A stretch of 64,000 nt of DNA from Podocnemis expansa (taxonomy: Eukaryota; Chordata; Testudines; Podocnemididae), in assembly GCA_007922195.1 (NCBI GenBank), contig ML681963.1, positions 60,427,711-60,491,710 of the forward strand. The letters run 5' to 3'. Below are positions 56,637-64,000 of the stretch, piece by piece. Under the pieces are notes generated by a model. The model ran no database searches. It was not told the DNA's origin and saw only the letters and a program-made list of their open reading frames with translations. The number at the start of each line of letters is the position of its first letter. Position 1 is the first letter of the stretch. The position numbers and the translations under genes were made by a program.

Positions 56637-57094
56637 CAGGGCTGTCCCTGGTGGGGTGGGGCCCAGGGCAGGGGTGCCACTGGCTTGGCGGCAGACCCAG
56701 GACTCGGTGCGATGTGACTCAGGGCTTGTGTGCTGCTACTGCAGCCGCTGGCACAGGTTTCCTGGCTGCGGACTTGGGCCTCAGTGTGCTGGGACTCGGG
56801 GCTTGAGCTCTGTGGGCCCAGTGCTAGCAACACCCCTGGTCTAGGGCCAATAAACTTATACCCTGCCCCCTTCCCAGCCCTGGGGGGCAGCAGGGAGAGC
56901 TTGCCCAGAGCCTGGGCTCTGCACATCCCGCCCCAACTGGTTCGCCCCTGGGAGTGGAGCAGGTCGGACTGGGGCCAGCTGGTGACTGTATGGTCTCTGA
57001 TACTGCACCAGAAGCCACACCATGTGTCAGTTGGCCCAGGGGGGCCAGAGAAGCACTGGGCTTGGGGCAATACCCACTTCTAGGGACATCCCTG
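56637..57094. mobile_element. hAT element hosting another hAT
   Basis: The ends are CAGGGCTGTCCCTGG and CTAGGGACATCCCTG. Flanks CTTGTAAT and CTTGTAGT match at 7 of 8. It contains the nested element at 56669. Confidence 0.85.
56669..56838. mobile_element. Nested 170-bp hAT MITE
   Basis: The ends are CAGGGGTGCCACTGG and GCTAGCAACACCCCTG. Flanks GCCCAGGG and GTCTAGGG match at 6 of 8. The interior (AGGGCTTGTGTGCTGCTACT) is homologous to the 12837-13004 element. Confidence 0.8.
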
Positions 57095-59958
57095 CTTGTA
57101 GTGTAGATAGACCATGACTCAGTTCCTCCCTTTCAAATTGTGAAAGCCCTAGTAAAAAGGGTGCCCAGTGAGACTAGGGCTTGGGAAGGTGAGCCTGGAC
57201 ATCTGTCCACCTCTGTGTAGATTCTTTGTGACACAAAGGGACCTCAGTGTTTCTAATGGCTGATGAGAGAGAGTGCTTTATCTTATATAATGCTTCTGCT
57301 GGTTATCTCTAAGCAGTTCTGTAGAATTTCACCCTGGGCACCTGTATATCAGTGACTCCTAACCTGCAGCCATGGGTATCTTTCTGCATCATAAGATTTT
57401 AAGAGAAGAAAGTAGCCTCCACTCTGGAGCCATCACCTTGGGTATGATTCTGTCAGCACGCTAAATAGATTCAGGCCTGGTCAATACTTGAGTGAGAGAC
57501 GAGAACTCCAAGAAATAGGTTGTAGTGGGAATTCCTGTTGGTGGTCCTCAGTGGCATTTTCCCAGTTCCAGACTCTGCGCTGCTGGAGATGCTGCCTCTT
57601 GTTTGATGCACAAAACAGAAGCCCTGAACACTTGCATATGTTTATAACTGCTCCTCTGGCCATCTCCTAGGTGTATTTTAAAGAGCTCTTGTGTTTTGTT
57701 TAGGCAATACTGAGTACCATGATGAAGTGCAAGTAACTGAATGGGATTTATATGAGCTTATGAAGCGGAGAATAAACCCCATAGGTTGCTCAGTAAATCA
57801 ATTTGTAAAGCGCTTTGGGATCTTTCTGGATGAAAGGCACTATATAAATGTAAGTCATGACCATTAGTCATTATTGAATGTGAAAGAGAGATATACACTC
57901 TATCAAGCTAGCAGCAATAGGCTGAGGCTCATGATTGCTCACAAGGTCCAATCAATCATCAGATCACGACATAAAGCAGCTAGAATAAAAAAGAAAGAGA
58001 ACTCACAGCAAATCATTCCAAGCAATGCAATTAATGTGCGTCCAATATAAAAAGTGATCTTAGAACTGGAGGGCATGGGATTTTCCTGAGCAGCAAAGTC
58101 TAACCAGAGCTCTATGGTGGGGGAGAAAGGAACTAAAGGACAGTTCCTTCCCAGACGGTATGCCAGCGATAGATGCATCTTATAGGGGCTTGTTCAGAAG
58201 ACTTTGTATTTTTTTCAGAATTGCATTTTGTTCCATCTGGTTCAGTTTTCTGCTGAATTTTTCAGACTGTAAGCCTGGAGACCAAGCGCTGCCTTTTGCA
58301 AATCGTTCAGGCACCTTTCCAGTTATCATATCAGAATGCAGTCCACAGGTGAAATGTGGCTTGCAGACCGTGCCTAAGTTACTCTTGCTATCTTTACTAT
58401 GCAGTCATGACCTTTTTAAAACTACTGGTCTCACAATGCCTTTCTGCATCTTGATCCAGCCAGAAGGAAGTTTGGCTCAAATAGAGACTGGGACTCTGAA
58501 ACCTGTAGTCTCTTTTGGTTATTAACCCTTACAGAAGATGCAAACTGCTGCAGTCTATTCCATTTTGTGCCAGTTAGGAAGGATGAAGCATGGGAAGCTC
58601 CTGTGCACTATGTTGTGAGATTCAGTGTGAGCTGAAGGCTATCTGTGGACATGAATGAAAAGTCCCTGTCTTGTGAGGGAAGGCAGTGTTCAGTATGATT
58701 TCTGATTTGTCTTTACTATGGGTTTATCTCTCAAGCTCTTCTGGTGTTATGAAATATAATATTCTGCTCTCTCCTTTGTTTGTTCACCATTATAGAAAAG
58801 AGATTGGAAATTAATAAAATATAAGGGGGGAATGGCATAGGACAGTAAGCAAGTAAAAGTACAATCCCATTAAACGTAATGCACAGAACTGCAGCTCAGA
58901 GAAGGAGTGGCAGGTAACTTCTTGTCTGCTCTTCACATTGGCTGTTCAGTTTCTTAGTGGAGCATTGTTGGCCAGATATGGTCTGCAATCTCTATGTCCC
59001 GGCGTCCTGCCATCTTAATTATTAATACAGAAGTGTAGTTCACAGGCACTACATGCTCTAGTGTGTTCCAGTGAAGCTGAATGGACTGGGACTCTGCTAT
59101 GTCAGACTTTGCTTCTATGACCAAGACTTTGCAAGGCTTTTGCAGTCCAGTTTTGACTGGGAAGGCTAAAGACTTGTAAGAACAGCAAACGGAGGTTTAG
59201 TAGCAGTCAGTCCATGGCTGTAGAAATTGTGTGTACAAGAGCTCGGGGATGGAAGGCATTCAGCCTCAGGGCAGAATGTCAGACCCACCTTTTACCGACC
59301 CTTCCTCTAACATTGACAAACATTGCATGGGGGAAGTAATCTACCACTCCATCTGCTGTCAGAATGGAGTAAAGAAAAATCAGAATAAAATTAAAAGGAT
59401 CAGATAATTGAAGTTCTCCTGAGTTCTAGGCACCATACCCAATTCTAGGGCGGCAAAAGGAATAGAAAATGCAGGGCTAGTTGTAGATGTCTTGTGTTTC
59501 ATAACTGAGTGAGATGCTCTGTTACTAAGTGGTGGGCATGGTATAAATGCGTGGGGTGGCTAGCATAGCATTCCCAGAGTGACTTGTCTTCAGATCAAGC
59601 TGGCGCACAGCATTCATTGGCCTGTTGATTCCACAGTTTATTTCTCAGTTGTAAAGAGGAGCGCCTGCAACTCCTTCCATTTCATGTCAATTAGAACACA
59701 GCCTTTCCTCTCCCTGGCTTTTGAGGGATCTGGTAACAAGCGCACAGCAGCCAAACACATGCGAATGCTCCTCAGGTTGTAGCTGAGGTGGTGTCACAGC
59801 ATGAGTAGCACACACTGAGCAGGCCATTCATTAGTTTCCCTGGGGATGCTGTTAAATTTAGTCACAAAAATTAGTGGTTTTACTTCTCATTCCAGCAGGT
59901 TGCAGAGAACCTACGGTAAAGACAGCAGCTGATACCAGGAATGGGAAATCAGATAGAT
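57095..59958. other. No gene; SINE/L2-like tail near 57790-57870
   Basis: GTAAAGCGCTTTGGGATCTT with GGCACTATATAAATG is a typical tail of CORE-SINE/L2-type repeats in plus orientation. The open frame at 58160-58525 is unrecognised. Confidence 0.4.
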
Positions 59959-60568
59959 CATTGGTTCTCAAGCTGTGGGTCACGACCACTGATGTGGATA
60001 CATGAGGGCCCCAAGCTGTGAGCCTGAATACCAGCTGGGGTGAGTGGAAGAGGAACATGGGGAGAGTGAGTGAAGGTGTTACGCAGACACTGCTGTCCGT
60101 CCCTCAATATTCCTCCCCCACCCAAGAGACAGTGTGGGGTAGGGGGAGTGCGAAGCAATGCCAGGGCTCCTTTTGTCCAGTTCACTTCTGCCAACCCCAG
60201 GGCTGTGCTATGAGGTGAGCATCAGAAGCTTATGCCTTCTGCCCTCCCCTTACACAGTCCAGTAGGAGAAAGTGAGCTGGATGCATTGAGCCCTGACATT
60301 GCTCCTCGCTCCCTCTCTCACAGCTCCTGAGGGGTTCATCTAGCAGCAATACCAGCAGCTCCGTGTATGTAGGTCTGTTTCCTCAGGTTGGCATAGGAGG
60401 GAGTTGCACAAGTTAGAGTTGAAGAAAGCAAAGTGCAGGAGTTAGGGACGAAGCAGGAGTGGGGAGCCCAAAGGGGTTTGGGGTAAAGAAGGAGTAAGGC
60501 GATGAGAGGGTTGTATTCACAGGCTTGCTGTGTGACGGGTCATCAGTACAAAAAGTTTGAAACCACTG
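59959..60568. mobile_element. hAT element, 610 bp
   Basis: The ends are CATTGGTTCTCAAGCTGTGG and AAAGTTTGAAACCACTG. Flanks AGATAGAT and AAATAGAT match at 7 of 8. No transposase is visible. Confidence 0.85.
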
Positions 60569-61680
60569 AAATAGATCCTTAGGTCATCTTCATTTATTTT
60601 CCTCTTAGGGTTTGACTTTTATTCATATTATCAAAGCATGTAAGAACCCTAATTATGAATGAGGGTCCCGTTGCACTAGGCACTATACAGTACAAAAAAG
60701 CAGTTCTGGCCCCACTAGACTTGAGCACTCTGCTTCTTTCAAGTCAGCAATTCCTTGAAGTCAGGCTGGCTCACATAGCCATTCATAGTTTATAGTCACC
60801 CCCCATCAGCTTGTTCTCTGGGACTGGGGGTCTCTTGTGAGGCTTCAGTAGTTCAAATAAACATTCCCATTTATAGAAGCGAATTCAAATTTGGATACTT
60901 TGGGATTCCCTGTCATTGATTTCTAGGACACATCTCTAATCCAGTCACATTTTTAATACATGAATAGCTTAACTTTTATTTCCTAAATCCAGATTTCTTA
61001 TCTTTGTGCTGCAACATTGTAATTACATTGTTATTTCCAGCAACAATCGATAGTCCCTCAGTCAGGATTTAATGGCTTCTTGATTAATTGATTAGTGAAT
61101 GTAGCTAATTTTATAGTTTCTTGATTAATTGATTAATTAGTGAATGTTTGTACAGCGCTTGAAAATGTAAAGTGCAATATAAGTGCTAAGTATTATTATT
61201 AATTATTAATATTATTATTTATTATTCTGTCTCAGGTGACCAAATCCTACTGAGCAGTTAATTCAGGTTGAGTATTGTAATGCTGGACTTGGTTTAGAAT
61301 TCGACTGACAGCAAAACATTTGGTGTTCAGGGCTTTGTTCATATCAGTGAAGCCTAGTGCAGAACCTTTTTCTTTGATTTGCATACATGCAGGTGTAATA
61401 CCCTGGGGAAAATAAATGGGACAATATTAACTGCTTAGAATAGATGATCAACTAAATAAAAAGTCTGTGCTCTTACCTGGGGCCTGGGTGTACTGAATAT
61501 GCATGTGCTGAATTTCCTCTCTTTTTTCATTATAAGCTCCTGAGGACATGGACTGTATTTTTCTAAAAGGTTGTACAGTTGCAAGCCCATTTTTGCTACT
61601 TAACATTAATGTGTTTGTGTAACTACTGGAAATGTCACCAGATGAGCCTTCAGGCTCCCTGGAGGTTAATGCCACTCTTT
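60569..61680. other. No gene; L2-like tails and ATT microsatellite
   Basis: L2-like reverse tail at 60610-60725 (GGTCCCGTTGCACTAGGCAC). Forward tail at 61140-61225 (TACAGCGCTTGAAAATGTAA) running into an ATT-rich microsatellite (61185-61225). Another tail fragment near 61520-61570. Confidence 0.5.
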
Positions 61681-61997
61681 AGCCAGGTCTATAGTTGGAA
61701 GGCTTTACTGGTATAGGTCTATTACTGTACTACACCAGCAAAACATTCCTAGTGTGGACACACTTTATGTCAGCAAAACTGCACATTTGCCCAGATAGCT
61801 TATATTAGCTTTCTCATTGCCAATTCCACTCCTCTCTGAATGAAGCAAGTTATACCAGTGAAAGTGCAGTTCTGCTGGTAGATCTGCATCTACACTTGGT
61901 GCTTTTGTTGTACAGCTCTGCCAGTGAGGATCCACCTCATTGTGCCTCTGACCAGAAGAGCTATGCCAGCAAAAAAGTGCAGTGTAGACCTGACCTT
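61681..61997. mobile_element. Harbinger-like MITE, AGCCAGGTCTACACT type
   Basis: AGCCAGGTCTATAGTTGG at the left and AGTGTAGACCTGACC at the right are inverted ends. The interior has paired CCAGCAAAA/TTTTGCTGG-type words and no coding capacity. Confidence 0.65.
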
Positions 61998-62289
61998 ACT
62001 GGACTGTATATTGAAAGCTACGCTGGGACAGAGAGGAAGATGGAGCGGAAGGCCGCAGTAAGGGATAGTTCAACTTCTCAAGTGTAAGCAGTAAAAATTG
62101 AGCCAGATAAAACAGGTATTTTGGACAGCTGTAAAATCCTCTAACCATCCACAGAAGAAGGGAAATGCCCAGTGGGTTTTAAGGGGCGGGGCTAGAAAGC
62201 CAAAGAAAAGGGAAATTTCAGGTGCAGTCCTGCTGAGTGACACAGGTCTTTGTATTTGTCACCAGCTACAGAACTAACCTTGGGAGAAA

Positions 62290-62500
62290 CTGCAAAACTG
62301 TTGCTTGAGACAAAATGCTGGTTTGGGGAGGCCTCGTGCTCTGAGCATAGGACTGAGAGCCCATGTTTCAGGCCCAGCTCTGCTACTGTCTCCCTGTCTA
62401 AGCTTGGGCAGGTAACTTTGTGCCAATACTTCCCCCTCTTTAAAATACTTGATGACCTCATGGAGGGGCAATGAGGCTTTCACCACTGGGTATGGAACAT
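62290..62500 (+). mobile_element. MIR-like SINE, degraded
   Basis: CATGTTTCAGGCCCAGCTCT, TGGGCAGGTAACTTTG and CCCCCTCTTTAAAATACTTG follow the MIR core in plus orientation. Confidence 0.6.
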
Positions 62501-62516
62501 AGCAGAAATGCTTTTA

Positions 62517-62613
62517 AGGCCTTGTCTGCATGAGACAATTGTACTGGTATAACTGATGGTGTGATTTTTAAATTACTTTGTCAAACTGGTGGTAATCCTC
62601 CTGCAGACACTCT
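62517..62613. repeat. Possible MITE remnant
   Basis: GGCCTTGTCTGCATGAGAC and the closing CCTGCAGACACTC recall the GGTCTACAC-type ends of neighbouring MITEs. The match is weak. Confidence 0.3.
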
Positions 62614-62644
62614 TAATTCAATTTCAGAGTGGCTCACTCTTAAG

Positions 62645-62840
62645 AACAAACGAGTCGCCTGGTGGCACTTTTAAAGACTAACAAATTTATTTATTGCATG
62701 AGCTTTCATGGGAGAAAATCCTGCTTTGTCATTTTCTCTCACAGAAGCTTATGTGATAAATAAATGTGTTGGTCTTTAAAGGTGCCACCAGACTCCTTGT
62801 TTGTTTTTCTCAACTAGACATGGCTGCCCCTTTGGAACTT
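62645..62840 (-). repeat. Foldback SINE-like repeat, full-length, minus orientation
   Basis: AACAAACGAGTCGCCTGGTG to CCACCAGACTCCTTGTTTG form the two inverted arms. The head (reverse complement of TCCAAAGGGGCAGCCATG) lies at the right. Flanks ACTCTTAAG and ATTCTAAAG may be a decayed duplication. Confidence 0.75.
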
Positions 62841-62882
62841 TATTCTAAAGAGTAGTTTACATGGATATAGAACAGGTTAGAG

Positions 62883-62991
62883 CAGTGATTCCTAACCCTT
62901 TTGGTTCAAGGGCCACAGATACCATTTTGACAACCTGGAAGGGCCACCAGTTTCCACCAGCAGGCCATCCCCCACTACTGCCAGACAGAAG
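62883..62991. mobile_element. hAT left end, interrupted by a gypsy LTR
   Basis: CAGTGATTCCTAACCCTTTT and AAGGGCCACAGATACC are typical of a hAT terminus of the CAGTGGTTCCCAACC type. It breaks off at the LTR start (62992). The other end is not in the window. Confidence 0.55.
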
Positions 62992-63193
62992 TGTAGTGAT
63001 ATGCTTGTAGAAGGCTGTGAATTTAGAGACTCCCTAGCATGGACCATTGTTGTGTAAATTGGGAGACGTGCCCCAGAGTAGATTTAACATGGCTGCTCCC
63101 AGGTACACACCTGGATACCTGTCTGTATGATTAAAGTTCTATTCCTTACTCATTCTGTAGTATCATCTTTAATGAACCCTCAAGATCATTACA
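62992..63193 (+). mobile_element. 5' LTR of a second Ty3/gypsy-type element
   Basis: 202 bp from TGTAGTGATATGC to CAAGATCATTACA, homologous to the solo LTR at 15747-15954. It is immediately followed by TGGTGTCAGAAGATGGGG, a plausible primer-binding site, so this is a 5' LTR. Confidence 0.85.
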
Positions 63194-63205
63194 TGGTGTC
63201 AGAAG
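63194..63205 (+). promoter_or_regulatory. Putative tRNA primer-binding site
   Basis: TGGTGTCAGAAG directly abuts the LTR end. The tRNA is not assigned. Confidence 0.65.
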
Positions 63206-63439
63206 ATGGGGAATGAGTTTGGAAACTAAAAAGACTTGGAGGAAAATTCCTGCATTTGCACCTGAAAACATGCAGAAGGAGAGTCCATAAATCCAGAATC
63301 TGAACTACCTAGAGAGGGGAGGTTACTAGCACATCACTCTCAAGGGAGTCTTTACCACCCACTTCCCTTACATATCCTAGCAAGTCTCTATGAGTCTTTC
63401 TGGACGTTTGATGACTCGATTAGATCTTCTCAGTACTGG

Positions 63440-64000
63440 TCCTTCATAGAGAAGCCCATTAAAATTTCAGCGGATGCATCACAGTCGGGGTTGGGTGCCG
63501 TGATTTTACAAAAACATGAAGATTGCTGGCAACCTGTGGCATATGCATCCAAATCACTGACTGATGCAGAGACTAGATATGCACAGATTGAGAAGGAGCT
63601 TTTAGGAATCTTGTTTGCCTGTGTGAGATTCAATCAGTATATTTATGGACAGAGTGGAAGTTGAAACAGATCACAAGCCCTTGATTGCATTATTTAACAA
63701 ACCACTAAATGCCTGTACCTTAAGGATTCAAAGAATGATGATCAAATTGCAGAAATACAATTTACTGGTGACCTACACACCAGGCAAATTTATGTTCACT
63801 GCAGATGCACTTTCCAGAGCAGTACCAACTATGGTACCCGAGAAGACACTGGAAACAGAAGTGCAAGCCTATGTAGATATGATCGTGAGTGCAAATCCCA
63901 TAACTAACAGAAGACTGCAACGCATAAGAGAAGAGACTGAGAGATGAATCGTCGGGACTCCTCAAAGAGGTGATAATTAAAGGATGGCCTGAAATAATAA
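63440..64000 (+). pseudogene. Ty3/gypsy-type RNase H and following pol, frameshifted, runs off window
   Basis: The first frame holds KISADASQSGLGAVILQ (catalytic Asp) and AYASKSLTDAETRYAQIEKE (catalytic Glu), then hits a stop at 63662. The next frame, open from 63645 to 63947, has VETDHKPLIALFN (catalytic Asp) and the connection motif YTPGKFMFTADALSRA. After another break near 63945 the window edge reads IIKGWP, typical of the linker before integrase. At least two frameshifts inactivate it. Only about 240 bases separate the primer-binding site from RNase H, so gag, protease and RT are deleted. Integrase may lie beyond the window. Confidence 0.9.

Larger units (their letters stand above)
56375..57113. 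mobile_element. Possible Harbinger-like MITE hosting two nested hATs
   Basis: Text such as GATGTAGGCTGACCTAGC, GCAGGAGTATGAAAAATTCA and the closing TTGTAGTGTAGATAGACC resembles Harbinger-type MITEs with TGTCTACACTA-like ends. The left end is decayed. The sequence continues across the hAT insertion at 56637-57094. Confidence 0.45.

Overview
The window looks like non-genic DNA from a sauropsid nuclear genome, most likely a turtle. It is dominated by transposable elements of many ages: CR1 non-LTR retrotransposons, a DIRS-type tyrosine-recombinase retroelement, Ty3/gypsy-type elements with LTRs of about 200 bp, a rich set of hAT elements, PIF/Harbinger elements and MIR/L2-like tails. I recognise no host protein-coding exon, tRNA, rRNA or CRISPR. 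The turtle assignment rests on this mix of repeats and is an inference. One 400-base run of N (49440-49839) is an assembly gap.

Layout. 1-2757: GC-rich body of a PIF/Harbinger transposon. A nearly complete DDE transposase lies on the minus strand, broken by one frameshift, and faces a plus-strand reading frame tail to tail. 3021-3423: palindrome-packed Harbinger-like MITE. 5170-6950: decayed CR1. 7.8-13.2 kb: hAT elements, two of them abutting and one nested. 14.77-17.23 kb: a hAT split by two solo LTRs, followed by a third LTR in the opposite orientation to the first. 20.4-21.0 kb: CR1. 21.1-24.2 kb: DIRS remnant split by a 1-kb hAT and followed by inverted terminal sequence. 26.1, 32.6 and 52.5 kb: further CR1 tails. 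30.7 and 47.6 kb: two hATs of one family, the second carrying another hAT. 33.1-35.1 kb: a Ty3/gypsy element (LTR, primer-binding site, gag, protease, start of RT) that ends in an inverted piece of its own LTR. 49.2-50.3 kb: Harbinger deletion derivative containing the gap. 54.1 kb: SINE-like foldback repeat. 54.7-57.1 kb: hATs, including a hAT within a hAT within a Harbinger-like MITE. 60.0 kb: hAT. 62.9-64.0 kb: a hAT end interrupted by a second gypsy element whose pol runs off the window. The stretches 36.8-43.8 kb, 44.0-47.6 kb, 50.3-52.5 kb and 57.1-59.9 kb are comparatively repeat-poor.

The best-supported observations are element boundaries fixed by target-site duplications that can be read directly. 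Seven hAT copies have exact 8-bp duplications and seven more match at 7 of 8, or at 7 of 8 after a small shift. One LTR has an exact 4-bp duplication, and the foldback repeat has an exact 14-bp duplication. These give a relative insertion order for much of the window. No gene network is visible: the reading frames present are those of selfish elements, and all but the short Harbinger plus-strand frame show clear breaks.
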